Below, piece by piece: positions 15,295 through 23,990 of a DNA stretch of 64,000 bases. This DNA comes from JALZKA01 sp963717635 (lineage in GTDB: Bacteria > Actinomycetota > Thermoleophilia > Solirubrobacterales > 70-9). The notes beneath the pieces are model-generated. The model saw only the letters and a program-made list of their open reading frames with translations, had not been told where the DNA came from and made no database searches. The stretch spans positions 1,054,001-1,118,000 of the forward strand of contig OY970347.1 in the NCBI GenBank assembly GCA_963717635.1, written 5' to 3'. Position 1 is the first letter of the stretch. Every line of letters starts with the position of its first letter. Position numbers and translations under genes: made by a program.

Positions 15295-17039
15295 GCGGAG
15301 ACGTTGGTCCTCTGCACGGCTCGGATGAGCGCCTCGTGACAGGCGTGGGCGATCGCCGCGTGGCCGTCGTCGTTGGGGTACCGGCCGTCCGCGGCCCAGA
15401 GCTCATCGCGTTCCAGAACCGGCGTGATCTCGACCGGGATCGCCCAAGGCCCGAATTCGGACGCCAGCGCGCGAATCAAGTCGTTCAACGCCTCGACGCT
15501 CCCGGCGTCCGGGATGTGCGGCCATCCGTCGTACACGGTCGGCTGTCGGTTCGGGAACGCAAGCGGCACCAGCACAGGCGGCGGCGCGTCGGGTTCCGCT
15601 TGCCAGTAGTCGAACCCCGTGGGTCCGGCGGCCTCTCGTACCGTGCAGACGATCTCGTGAGCGCCGGAAGAGACGTCGGTGAGGCGAAGGACGGCGGCGC
15701 TTCGGTGAGCGAGCGAGTCGGCGATGCCTCGTGTGTCGAGGGTAGTGACGGAATCGCCGTCGACCGTGAGCTCGTGCACCGCCCCTCCCTCTGGCATGGT
15801 GACGAATCCAAGCGCAACCGCGCCACCGGGAAATTCGTCCGGCACCGCGATTGTGACCGTCTCACCCGCCGCGGCGGTTACCGCAAACCCGTTGCCGGAG
15901 CAGTCCGAACCGTCCGTCGCCCTCGCGATCCAGCCCCGAGACAGTTGAACGCTGGCGTCCGTCTCCTCAAACACAGCGCACGCCCGATGTCGTGAGATCA
16001 CAGTCCGCAGCGCATGCTGGAACGGGCCCAAATTCTCGGGTCCGAGAGCCGCGAGGTCGTTGATCCCGTAGCAGGTCAGGCATGTGAGGTCGCCCGCTTC
16101 ACGGCGCAGGTCTGGCGGCCTCGTAAAGTGCCGCAGCACCCGGGCATAGCCGCCGTCTCCGGGATCCGAGCCGGTTTCCTGCCAGCACGTGATTGCGCCG
16201 CCGACCGAGCGATTCTTCTCGTCTGCATCGATCAGCTCAGCCAGGCGGGTCGTGAACCGGTGTTTGAATGCCGACACGCCGCCGCCGAAGGCGACGGAGT
16301 GGCCGGAAACCTCGAGGCGGTTCGGCCGGGACGGCGGGTCCGGTTCGCCACGCGCGTGGCGCCGTTCGACCCATTCCGGGGGTTCGAGTTCGGGCGGCCC
16401 GAAGTAGTCGAGAATCCGAGCAGGGACGCCGCCGACCATGCTGTACGGAGGCACGGGGCGGGAGACGACGGAGTTGGCTCCGACAATTGCCCGGCGGCCG
16501 ATGTTGTTGACAATGGTTACCTTGGTCAGGGTGGTGACGTCGTCCTCGATCCGCAGCGGGCGGTGGTTGTAGCCCTGTTCGTTAAGAGTCTTGTTGACGT
16601 CGGTAAAGCGGTGGTTGCCGTCGAAGATCCCGCAGGACTGGCCGGTCATCACTCGGTCGCCAATGGAGATCGTCGTCGCGCATTGGATCAGCGTGTAGTA
16701 GCTGAAGACGCAGAGGTCGCCGATGTCAACGCTGGCCCCTCCCCAGACCTCTGCTCTGAACCCACGTCGGAAGTGGACGGCGTCGCCGGCGGTGAACCTG
16801 CCGCCGTAGGGAATATGGAGGCTGAAGCCTGGCTCGAGCAAGCAATACCGGCCGAACCGGATCTCCGCGTGGGGGTTCTTGAGGATCACCCAACGCTTGC
16901 GGAACCACGAGCCGACGCGCGGGAACCAAAAGTACGCCGCCCGAGCGACCGCGCGCCGGTAGGTCCTGCGCGGATGGCGAACCGGCGAAAGCGTCCGCCT
17001 GATGCGGTCCGTTCCTCTCACCGACGGAAGGCTAGCCAC
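15291..17039 (-). CDS. Fusion of left-handed beta-helix acyltransferase and SGNH hydrolase-like domain
   Basis: 582 residues from GTG 17039. Residues 55-215 are a hexapeptide-repeat O-acetyltransferase of the WcaF/maltose acetyltransferase type, with DGNHRFTD around the likely catalytic His143 and the C-terminal VVSRPVPPYSMVGGVPAR. From about 240 an SGNH-like domain follows: GHSV at Ser248 (in place of GDSL), YGINDL with Asn327, a beta-sandwich-like insert, and NDDGH near 556-560 giving the Asp-x-x-His pair. It may add acetyl groups to a sugar or act with an esterase/transferase partner in the same chain. Minus-strand TATGAG stands about 6 nt before the start. Island neighbour of the double methyltransferase. 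Confidence 0.75.
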   Translation of the reverse strand: MASLPSVRGTDRIRRTLSPVRHPRRTYRRAVARAAYFWFPRVGSWFRKRWVILKNPHAEIRFGRYCLLEPGFSLHIPYGGRFTAGDAVHFRRGFRAEVWGGASVDIGDLCVFSYYTLIQCATTISIGDRVMTGQSCGIFDGNHRFTDVNKTLNEQGYNHRPLRIEDDVTTLTKVTIVNNIGRRAIVGANSVVSRPVPPYSMVGGVPARILDYFGPPELEPPEWVERRHARGEPDPPSRPNRLEVSGHSVAFGGGVSAFKHRFTTRLAELIDADEKNRSVGGAITCWQETGSDPGDGGYARVLRHFTRPPDLRREAGDLTCLTCYGINDLAALGPENLGPFQHALRTVISRHRACAVFEETDASVQLSRGWIARATDGSDCSGNGFAVTAAAGETVTIAVPDEFPGGAVALGFVTMPEGGAVHELTVDGDSVTTLDTRGIADSLAHRSAAVLRLTDVSSGAHEIVCTVREAAGPTGFDYWQAEPDAPPPVLVPLAFPNRQPTVYDGWPHIPDAGSVEALNDLIRALASEFGPWAIPVEITPVLERDELWAADGRYPNDDGHAAIAHACHEALIRAVQRTNVSA

Positions 17040-17103
17040 AGCCGGCTCATACTTGACCTCCGAGGTGCGACGACTACCCGCGGGGCGCTAGCGACAGCCA
17101 TCT

Positions 17104-17280
17104 TTCGCGCGCCTGGACATCCTGCGCGACGCGGATGCGATTCTCCAGGAGGAGGTCCGCGCCGCGGGTCTCTACCGCGAGCTCTGGCAGTCGTTCTGCG
17201 TGCTGCCGGTCGTGCAGTCGGTCGAGGTCCAGGGCGACGGACGCCCCACACCTATCCGATCGCGATCACGCCCCGCGCCG
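17104..17280 (+). pseudogene. guaA: Broken, diverged guaA 3' fragment
   Basis: About 160 nt match guaA 12152-12310: residues RLDILRDADAILQEE through LYRELWQSFCVLPVV are read in one frame. Identity over 147 nt is about 88 percent, and about 15 of 18 differences fall in third codon positions. A one-base deletion near 17250 then shifts the frame, after which TYPIAITPRA follows in the next frame. Both ends of the gene are missing. The pattern shows that this sequence evolved as a working guaA before it broke, so it is more likely from a related genome than a recent copy of the resident gene. Confidence 0.85.
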
Positions 17281-17281
17281 C

Positions 17282-18664
17282 TCAGCCAACCTCGTCGGCT
17301 GCGGCCGCCCGCAGCTCCAACTCCAGCGGCGAGCCCGGTGCAGGCACGTCCTCCGCGCGCCTTTCCGGCGCTCGGCTGACCGCGAAGAGCAGGGCGCAGA
17401 GCAGCGCCGCCGAAGCCGCAAAGCCAAGCTCGATCCGTGCGAACGTGTCGAGGACGGGCACGAGGTTCCATCCTACGAACGCCAACGCGCACACCACCCA
17501 GCAGACGGCCGCACGCCGCACCTGCCCCTGCGCCAGAGCCGCCTGGTTGAGCGTGGCGGCGACGAGATAGAAGCCCATGCCGAGCGCCACCAGCCCCAGC
17601 TCGGCCCGGTCGTACTCGAAGTTGTCGCCGAATGCGATCTGCATCGCCTGCGGCCCAACGGCCAGCACTGCGAGGAGCGTGACGGCGGCGAACCCGACGA
17701 TTACCGCGATCGTCATGCGGATCGAGAGCCGGAAGGCCTCTTCGGCGGTTTCGTTCCCGCGTGACCGAAGGCGAGTCAGGTGTGGCAGGAGGCTCGCCGC
17801 GACGGCCTGGAACAGAACCACGGGCGCGCGAGCGACCATCAGCACGTTGAAGATGAAACCGGCTGCGGCTGCGCCTTCGTTCACTCGCGCAAACAGTGGT
17901 CCACTGTTGAGGATGATCTGTTCACTCAGCATGATCAGCAGGACAGCCGCTGCGAATCCGCTGCCCTGCGCGAGCGTGAAGTCGGGCGTGGCTTCGACGG
18001 CGATCGATGCTCCGGAGCCCGACCGTCCGGCGTTCTGGGTGACCAGGCGGCGACGAAGCGCAAACGGCACCACCAGGAGGCTCACGAGTGGCGCCAGCCC
18101 AATCCCGATGACTACCGGGGCCGCGCCTTCTACGATCCCGATGGCGACCACGAGCGCCAGGACGAAACGGGCGAAGCCCTCCACGATCATCAGAACCGCA
18201 TAGGAGCCCATCCGCCGGCTCCCTGCCAGGTATCCGCGGGCGTAGTAGCTCGCCGAGAAGGCGACGACCGCCCCGACCAGAGTCCAGAAGTAAAGGCTCT
18301 CGCCGTCGAACAGGTCGTCCTGGAGCGATTTTCGCGCAAGCAAGGCGACGATCACGAATACAGCGGCGAGCGCGAGCTGGATGGCGGCCGCCACCTTCAG
18401 CACGTGAGCTGTCGGACGGCCACGCTCCTCGAGCTCGGCAATCGTGCGCGACAGCAACTGTTCCACCGGGCGGAACAGGGTGGAGATGGTGAGGTACACC
18501 GCCGACCACAGGACGACGATGCGCCCATAGTCGTCGCGATCGAGGGTGTGAGATGCCACGGCGAAGAATGCGTACGCCAATGCCCCCGCCGTGGCCAGGG
18601 CCGCGGTCAGCACCCCCGCCGATCGGGCGTAGCTTCGCGCCTCGCTCAACGCCCCGCTCGCCAT
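17282..18664 (-). CDS. Polysaccharide flippase of the MOP/Wzx type
   Basis: 460 residues with about twelve predicted membrane helices spread evenly (for example GVLTAALATAGALAYAFFAVA, AVVAFSASYYARGYLAG, TIAVIVGFAAVTLLAVLAVG), the layout of oligosaccharide flippases and O-antigen transporters. The N-terminal DDYGRIVVLWSAVYLTI fits the family. It would move lipid-linked glycan across the cytoplasmic membrane. Its 3' end abuts the broken guaA fragment. A possible minus-strand TACCTT box lies 10 nt before the ATG. Cargo is unknown but the neighbouring glycan enzymes fit. Confidence 0.8.
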   Translation of the reverse strand: MASGALSEARSYARSAGVLTAALATAGALAYAFFAVASHTLDRDDYGRIVVLWSAVYLTISTLFRPVEQLLSRTIAELEERGRPTAHVLKVAAAIQLALAAVFVIVALLARKSLQDDLFDGESLYFWTLVGAVVAFSASYYARGYLAGSRRMGSYAVLMIVEGFARFVLALVVAIGIVEGAAPVVIGIGLAPLVSLLVVPFALRRRLVTQNAGRSGSGASIAVEATPDFTLAQGSGFAAAVLLIMLSEQIILNSGPLFARVNEGAAAAGFIFNVLMVARAPVVLFQAVAASLLPHLTRLRSRGNETAEEAFRLSIRMTIAVIVGFAAVTLLAVLAVGPQAMQIAFGDNFEYDRAELGLVALGMGFYLVAATLNQAALAQGQVRRAAVCWVVCALAFVGWNLVPVLDTFARIELGFAASAALLCALLFAVSRAPERRAEDVPAPGSPLELELRAAAADEVG

Positions 18665-18910
18665 CGCGGCGCTGAAGGTATCGAGTATCGCCGCGTGGGC
18701 GTGACGGTCGGGGCAGCATCTCCGTCAGGCGCCGACTGGATAGGGCACAGCATCCGGCGTTGATCGGTGGTGCTCGGTCATTCGTCTAGGTGCTGGCCCC
18801 TAGGCGCGTGCGTGGCCGGCCTGGTGCCGACGAAACCCCGAGGACCGGATGTCGGAGCATTGCGTGAGATTCAGGCGGTTGAGGACCGCCATGGGGTTGG
18901 CCACGGTCGG
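18665..18910. other. Non-coding spacer upstream of decayed Ig-like gene
   Basis: No convincing coding frame. Apart from a short imperfect hairpin around CTAGG/CCTAG near 18788-18803 I see no recognisable element. Confidence 0.4.
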
Positions 18911-19674
18911 GCCGGAGGTCCGCATCGTGAGCGGCGTTGAGGGTCCGACCCAACAATGACCCCGACGTTATCCTTCTCGCCGGAGGCCGGAGCCGGCTTC
19001 GAGTGTCGGGTCGACACGGGCGCGTTCGGTCCATGCTCCGCGGCGTCCTCCCACCGTCCCGCGACGGCGCTGGTCGAGGGTCCGCATCGCTTCGAGGTGC
19101 GAGCGCGGGACCGCGTCGGGAACCTCGGGCCGGCCGTCGGGCGGGCGTTTGTGGTTGACCGAACCGCGCCTGGGCCGCCGTCGCTGTCCCTGTTTGACGC
19201 CCGTGGCGCTTGGGTCAAGACCGCTCGGGTTCGCGTGCGCCTTTCGGCGCCCGAAGCGGGAGCTCGGTTCGAATGCGGCGCCAACGGCGGCGCCCTTGAC
19301 TCCAGTCCAGCCGTGGTCGAGCTTGGACCGCTCCCCGATGGGCCAAACGGCATCCACGCTCGCGCCTCGACGCAGCGGGGAACGCATCCAGCGCGGCGAC
19401 GATTGACGTGCTCATCGACATCACGTCACCTGCGACGCTTGTGGGGATCGCCAGCCGCGCGAGATCCGGGCGGCCACCCATATTCGCCTTCCGTGCTGAT
19501 GGGCCGACGGTTCGTTACGGGTGTTCGGTGGATGGGGGGGCGGTTCCGCCGCTGCCCGAATCGGCATCGCCGTCGCAGCTCCGCCGCGGGCGTCATGCTT
19601 TGGAGGTCCGGGCGATCGACCGGGCCGAAAACCGCGACGAGACCCCAGCTCGGATCCGATTTCGCACCGGATAA
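18911..19674 (+). pseudogene. Decayed secreted protein with FECRVD-type Ig-like repeats
   Basis: At least two repeats of a family common in Solirubrobacterales are readable only by switching frames: GAGFECRVDTGAFGPC with HRFEVRARDRVGNLGP, then ARFECGANGGALDSSP, then VRYGCSVDGG with HALEVRAIDRAENRD, ending TAA-adjacent at 19674. One frame break lies near 18945-18958 (SGVEGPT before, TPTLSFS after) and another near 19370, where AAGNASSAATIDVLID resumes one base off. No start codon or signal peptide is present. These domains are beta-sandwich repeats of exported surface proteins. I judge it a truncated, frameshifted remnant. Confidence 0.75.
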
Positions 19675-19785
19675 CCCGCGGTCGCGGTTGCCGGCTACCT
19701 ACTTCCGAGCAGACATCTTGCTCGGTCTACTGGATTCCGGCTAGTCCGTGTTCACCGACCCCGTTTGAGGCTTGTCGCGGCGAGG

Positions 19786-19791
19786 TAGCGT
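19786..19791 (+). promoter_or_regulatory. Possible leaderless promoter of the PQQ dehydrogenase gene
   Basis: TAGCGT lies 6 nt before GTG 19798, with no Shine-Dalgarno between. Confidence 0.4.
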
Positions 19792-19797
19792 GAAGTC

Positions 19798-22062
19798 GTG
19801 GAGGTTCGGGGGAACGCTCACAGGATTGCTAGGCGCACGGCGAAATACCTGACGCTCGTCGTCGCCGCGGTCGCACCGGGTGCGACCGCGGCGGCCGGAA
19901 CTGTGCCGACCGGGTTCCAGGAGACGACGGCCTTCAGCGAGCTGAGCATGCCGACGGTCGTCCGCTTCGCCCCCGACGGCCGTATCTTCGTCGCCGAGAA
20001 GCGCGGCGTCGTGAAGGTCTTCGACGGCTTCGAAGACCCGACAGCGAGCGTGTTCGCCGACCTGCGTACCGAGGTTTACAACCACTGGGACCGCGGATTG
20101 CTGGGAATGGAGCTGAGCCGCGATTGGAGCGAGTCGCCCGCGGTCTACGTTTCGTACACCCGAGACGCTGCGATCGGCGGTACTACCCCGAGGTGGGGCA
20201 CGGCCGGAGCCGATTCCGATCCGTGCCCGAACCCCGGGGACGACGGGTGCGTCGTCACCGGACGGATCTCGCGCCTTCCCGTGTCCGGCAGCGTCGCCGC
20301 ACGCGAGACCCCCCTCGTCACCGATTTTTGTGCGCAATACCCGAGCCACACCGTCGGGGCACTTGAGACCGACCCGTCGGGGCGGCTCTACGCGAGCGCC
20401 GGCGATGGAGCCAGCTTCGGCTTCGCCGACTACGGGCAGGCCGGGAACCCCAAGAACGGCTGTGGCGATCCGCCAGCCGGTGTGGGAGGCACCCAGACCT
20501 CCCCGACCGCCGAGGGAGGCGCCCTCCGCAGCCAGGACCTACGTACGAGCGGCGACCCTCTCGGACTCGACGGCTCCCTGATCCGAATTGATCCGCAGAC
20601 GGGTGCAGGAGTTGCCGGCAATCCACTCTTCGGGAGCGCGGATCCGAATGCCCGGCGGATGCTCGCGCACGGGTTTCGCAACCCTTACCGCTTCGCGGTC
20701 TCTGATTCAGGGGAAATCTACGTCGGCGACGTCGGCTGGGGCACGTGGGAGGAGATCAACCGCTTCCCGACCGGCGCGGACAGCGTCCTCAACTTCGGCT
20801 GGCCGTGTTTTGAGGGCGTTGGCAGACAGCCCGGCTACGACGCTGCCGACCTATCGATCTGCGAGAACCTCTACGCGTCTGCCGGCGCGGTGACGGCTCC
20901 GTTCTTCGCGTACAACCACAGCGCCCCCGCGGTGCCCGGCGAGAGCTGCCCGACCGGCAGCTCGTCGATCACCGGCGTCGCGCTCTACGAGGGCGCAACC
21001 GCGTTCCCGGGGAGCTATCGCAACGCGCTTTTCTTCGCCGATGCCGTCCGCAATTGCATCTGGGCGATGAAGGCCGGATTGGACGGGCGGCCGGATCCCG
21101 CAGCGGTCTTGACCTTCGACGCCGGCGCGTCCTTCCCGGTGGATCTCGAGCTCGGGCCGGACGGAGCCCTGTACTACGTGGACTTCGCTCTCGGCCGGAT
21201 CCAGCGGATCCAGTACACGGCGGCGAACCAACCGCCGGTCGCGGTTGCTAATGCGGATCCGACCAGCGGGCCCACACCGCTGACCGTCCACTTCGACGGG
21301 GCAGCCTCCAGTGATCCCGAGGCCGGTCCGATCACGTACGCCTGGGATCTCGATGGCGATGGTGAGTACGACGACTCGACGACGCCGGCGCCAACCCACA
21401 CCTACAGGGCGCGTGGGACCTATCACGTCAGCTTGCGGGTCACGGACGATCGGGGTGCGACTGGAACTGCGCAGGTGACGATCGGCGCCGGCAACACGCC
21501 GCCGGCCGCGACGATCTCAAGTCCCTCCGCGAGCCAGCGCTGGCGGGTCGGCGAGCTGATCACGTTCGCGGGCGCCGCCAGCGATCCTGAGGATGGACCA
21601 CTCCCCGCCTCGGCGCTGGACTGGGACCTCGTCATGAACCACTGTCCCTCCAACTGCCACCAACACACGATCCAGAGCTTCGGAGATCGGTCCTCGGGAA
21701 GCTTCGCGGCTCCCGATCACGAATACCCGTCGCACCTGGTGCTAAGGCTTACGGCGACGGACTCGGACGGGCTCTCCCGCTCGACCAGTGTGCGCCTCGA
21801 CCCGAGGACCGTGAACGTCACCCTCGCGAGCAATCCAACCGGGCTTTCCCTCGCGCTGAATGGCGTGACCAAGCATGCGCCGTTCACGACCACGGTGATC
21901 GAGGGCTCGGCGAACTCGATCAGCGCTCCGTCGCCGCAGACCAGGTCGCTATGGACCTACACGTGGCGCACCTGGTCGGACGGCGGCGCTCGTACCCACA
22001 ACGTCACGGCGAACGCGACCCGTACCTACACGGCGACGTTCCGGCTGAACTTCCTGCCCTAG
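19798..22062 (+). CDS. Secreted PQQ-dependent sugar dehydrogenase with PKD domain
   Basis: 754 residues with an N-terminal signal peptide. The first ~450 residues are a six-bladed glucose/sorbosone dehydrogenase propeller (GSDH type): MPTVVRFAPDGRIFVAEKRG, YNHWDRGLLGMEL, SYTRDA, LDGSLIRIDPQTG, HGFRNPYRFAVS and VGWGTWEEINRFP. A PKD domain follows (PPVAVANADPTSGPTPLTVHFDGA..., DLDGDGEYDD, YHVSLRVTDDRGATG), then a C-terminal beta-domain of unknown type. It probably oxidises sugars or glycan ends in the exoplasm, with PKD helping surface attachment. No PQQ synthesis genes are in the window. TAGCGT 6 nt upstream suggests leaderless initiation at GTG. Confidence 0.82.
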   Translation: MEVRGNAHRIARRTAKYLTLVVAAVAPGATAAAGTVPTGFQETTAFSELSMPTVVRFAPDGRIFVAEKRGVVKVFDGFEDPTASVFADLRTEVYNHWDRGLLGMELSRDWSESPAVYVSYTRDAAIGGTTPRWGTAGADSDPCPNPGDDGCVVTGRISRLPVSGSVAARETPLVTDFCAQYPSHTVGALETDPSGRLYASAGDGASFGFADYGQAGNPKNGCGDPPAGVGGTQTSPTAEGGALRSQDLRTSGDPLGLDGSLIRIDPQTGAGVAGNPLFGSADPNARRMLAHGFRNPYRFAVSDSGEIYVGDVGWGTWEEINRFPTGADSVLNFGWPCFEGVGRQPGYDAADLSICENLYASAGAVTAPFFAYNHSAPAVPGESCPTGSSSITGVALYEGATAFPGSYRNALFFADAVRNCIWAMKAGLDGRPDPAAVLTFDAGASFPVDLELGPDGALYYVDFALGRIQRIQYTAANQPPVAVANADPTSGPTPLTVHFDGAASSDPEAGPITYAWDLDGDGEYDDSTTPAPTHTYRARGTYHVSLRVTDDRGATGTAQVTIGAGNTPPAATISSPSASQRWRVGELITFAGAASDPEDGPLPASALDWDLVMNHCPSNCHQHTIQSFGDRSSGSFAAPDHEYPSHLVLRLTATDSDGLSRSTSVRLDPRTVNVTLASNPTGLSLALNGVTKHAPFTTTVIEGSANSISAPSPQTRSLWTYTWRTWSDGGARTHNVTANATRTYTATFRLNFLP

Positions 22063-22067
22063 CCGCC

Positions 22068-22586
22068 CTAGCTCCAGCTATCCCACTGCCGCAGCTTGCG
22101 GGTCACGTCGGGGCGGCCGTTCCAGTCGCCGCGCCAGAGCTCGAAGTGGAGGTGGCAGCCGCGGGCGTTGCCGGTGTCACCGACCTTGCCGATCACGTCG
22201 CCGGTGCGGACGCGCTCGCCGCGGCGAACGGGCGCCGGGCGCTTGAGATGTAGGTAGGCGTAATCGCGGTTCGTGGCCTTGCCGTCGATCACGACGTAGT
22301 TGCCGGCGGAGCTCTGCCGCGCGCGGTACTTGACCCGACCCCCGCGGGCCGCGCGGATCGTCTTGCCGCAGCGGGCGAAGATGTCCTGGCCCTCGTGGCC
22401 GCGGTTCGCGCCGAAGCCGTCGCCGTAGGAGTGCTTGGCGGGGACCGGGAATACGTGATCCTTGTCCGTGGGGGTGCCGGTTCCGCCGCCTCCACCGACG
22501 CCGACCCCGCCGCCGCCGGCCAGGGCGGTGGCGGCCAGCGCGCAGAGCGCGGCGACAGCGACAAGTGGTGCGAGGAGGCGACCCAT
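22068..22586 (-). CDS. Secreted M23-family metallopeptidase
   Basis: 172 residues: signal peptide ending ALA, a Gly-rich linker, then a LytM/M23 domain with RGHEGQDIF (His and Asp zinc ligands), YAYLHL, and GCHLHFEL (H-x-H). It is expected to cleave peptidoglycan cross-links or, like many, act in envelope remodelling. The TATACT box on the minus strand 11 nt upstream of the ATG suggests a near-leaderless transcript. It ends almost tail to tail with the PQQ dehydrogenase gene. Confidence 0.88.
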   Translation of the reverse strand: MGRLLAPLVAVAALCALAATALAGGGGVGVGGGGGTGTPTDKDHVFPVPAKHSYGDGFGANRGHEGQDIFARCGKTIRAARGGRVKYRARQSSAGNYVVIDGKATNRDYAYLHLKRPAPVRRGERVRTGDVIGKVGDTGNARGCHLHFELWRGDWNGRPDVTRKLRQWDSWS

Positions 22587-22597
22587 GGAGCGGCGGC

Positions 22598-22603
22598 AGT
22601 ATA
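22598..22603 (-). promoter_or_regulatory. -10 box of the M23 peptidase gene
   Basis: Minus-strand TATACT, 11 nt before the ATG at 22586; 5 of 6 to the consensus. Confidence 0.45.
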
Positions 22604-22686
22604 ACGAAGCGTGAGGCGGTAGTTAGCGAGTGCTCACAGAAGTCCCGCTACGTGCGTGAATCCGCGATATCTCGGCGGCGGTCCTC

Positions 22687-22692
22687 TATCCT
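22687..22692 (+). promoter_or_regulatory. -10 box of rplM
   Basis: TATCCT ends 10 nt before ATG 22703; no Shine-Dalgarno between, so initiation is probably leaderless or nearly so. Confidence 0.45.
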
Positions 22693-22702
22693 CCCGGCGC
22701 GC

Positions 22703-23137
22703 ATGAAGACCTACGTCGCGACACCCGAGAACCGTCAGCGTGACTGGTACGTGGTCGACGCCGAAGGCAAGACATTGGGCCGGCTCGCAACCCAGATCGC
22801 GGATGTCCTGCGGGGCAAGCGCAAGCCCGAGTACACGCCGCACTGCGACACGGGCGACTTCGTGGTCGTCGTCAACGCGGAGAAGATCACGGTCACCGGC
22901 CGCAAGCTCGAGCAGAAGACCTACTACCGGCACTCGGGCTATCCGGGCGGCCTCCGGTCGCGCACGCTCGGCGAGATGCTCGACCGCCGTCCCGACGATG
23001 TGATCCGCAAGGCCGTGAAGGGCATGCTGCCCCGTAACCGGCTCGCTCGCGCTCAGCTCACCAAGCTGAAGGTGTACGCCGGCCCCGACCACCCCCACAA
23101 GGCACAGCAGCCGAAGCCGTTGGAGATCGAGACTTGA
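22703..23137 (+). CDS. rplM: 50S ribosomal protein L13
   Basis: 144 residues from ATG 22703, the normal L13 length. Matches include WYVVDAEGKTLGRLATQIA, DTGDFVVVVNAEKI, YYRHSGYPGG and KGMLPRN. It is one of the first proteins to bind 23S rRNA. The stop and the ATG of rpsI overlap by one base (TGATG), the usual rplM-rpsI operon. A longer upstream reading frame exists but is not conserved-looking. Confidence 0.96.
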   Translation: MKTYVATPENRQRDWYVVDAEGKTLGRLATQIADVLRGKRKPEYTPHCDTGDFVVVVNAEKITVTGRKLEQKTYYRHSGYPGGLRSRTLGEMLDRRPDDVIRKAVKGMLPRNRLARAQLTKLKVYAGPDHPHKAQQPKPLEIET

Positions 23138-23979
23138 TGCAAGACGAGACGCAGGACGAGAACGTGACGTCGGACGAGCCCACGCAGGAGGAGCCCGAGG
23201 CCCCGGTCGGGGATGAGACGGCTTCGCCCGCGGAGGCTCCCGCCGAGGAGCCCGCTCCGGCCGAGGAGCCCGATCCGGCCGAGGAAGCCGCCCCGGCCGA
23301 GGAAGCCGCCCCGGCCGAGGAAGCCGCCCCGGCCGAGGAAGCGGAGCCGGCCGACCAGCCCGCCCCGGAGGAAGAGTCCGGCGACGCCCCCGAGGGCAAG
23401 AAGAAGGCGGCGGACGTAGCCCCTGGGGCCGACCTCGAGCCGATCCGCCTCGAGGAGGAGCGCCAGCTCAGCGCCGAGGAGCGTGCCCGCCTGGAGGCCG
23501 AGCAGGAGGAGCAGGCCCGCCTCGAGGCTGCGCCCGCCGAGGATGACGGCGACGAACCGCTGCGCGAGGGCGCCAAGCTTGACCTGCCGGCCGACACCCG
23601 GATCCAGGCAACGGGCAAGCGCAAGACCTCGGTGGCCCGCGTGATCGTCGCTCCAGGCGGCGGCGAGATCAAGGTCAACCGCCGCGCACTCGACGAATAC
23701 TTCCCGCGCAGCTTCCACCAGACCGTTGCCCGTCAGGCCCTCGTGGCCTCGGGGTACGACGGTCAGGTCGACGTCACCGTCCGCGTGCACGGCGGCGGCA
23801 TCTCGGGCCAGGCCGATGCGGTGCGCCACGGCATCGCGCGGGCGCTGGTCGAGATCGACCCCGAGCTCCGCGGCGAGCTCAAGCGCCGCGGGATGCTCAC
23901 CCGCGATGCCCGCGCCAAGGAACGGCGCAAGGCCGGGCTCAAGAAGGCCCGCAAGCGTCCTCAGTTCAGCAAGCGTTAA
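23137..23979 (+). CDS. rpsI: 30S ribosomal protein S9 with ~150-residue acidic N-terminal extension
   Basis: 280 residues, more than twice the usual ~130. The C-terminal 125 residues are canonical S9: ATGKRKTSVARV, the RRALDEYFPR region, VRVHGGGISGQADAVRHGIARAL and the basic tail KKARKRPQFSKR that reaches the P-site tRNA. The first ~150 residues are Glu/Ala/Pro-rich, contain six 18-bp units coding for PAEEAA-like hexapeptides, and turn helical with charged residues (LEEERQLSAEERARLEAEQEEQ). Shorter acidic extensions are known in other actinobacterial S9. ATG 23137 is preferred over TTG 23134. Confidence 0.95.
   Translation: MQDETQDENVTSDEPTQEEPEAPVGDETASPAEAPAEEPAPAEEPDPAEEAAPAEEAAPAEEAAPAEEAEPADQPAPEEESGDAPEGKKKAADVAPGADLEPIRLEEERQLSAEERARLEAEQEEQARLEAAPAEDDGDEPLREGAKLDLPADTRIQATGKRKTSVARVIVAPGGGEIKVNRRALDEYFPRSFHQTVARQALVASGYDGQVDVTVRVHGGGISGQADAVRHGIARALVEIDPELRGELKRRGMLTRDARAKERRKAGLKKARKRPQFSKR
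23245..23352 (+). repeat. Six tandem 18-bp coding repeats in rpsI
   Basis: Unit GAGGAAGCCGCCCCGGCC; units 3 to 5 (23281-23334) are identical and units 1, 2 and 6 differ at 2 to 4 positions. The repeats code for EEAAPA-type hexapeptides in the acidic extension and probably expand or contract by slippage without shifting the frame. Confidence 0.9.
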
Positions 23980-23990
23980 TTCGAGGCCGC

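Noticed and set aside
12474..17281. An integrase or transposase explaining the guaA-flanked island
   Set aside because: All frames in the interval are accounted for by the two large genes and the guaA fragment; no recombinase motif is visible.
18956..19674. Programmed frameshifting in the Ig-like region
   Set aside because: There is no start codon or signal peptide, the shifts lack slippery sequences, and the pattern fits decay.
23245..23352. Tandem repeats as a CRISPR array
   Set aside because: Units are 18 bp, contiguous without spacers, and in frame inside rpsI.
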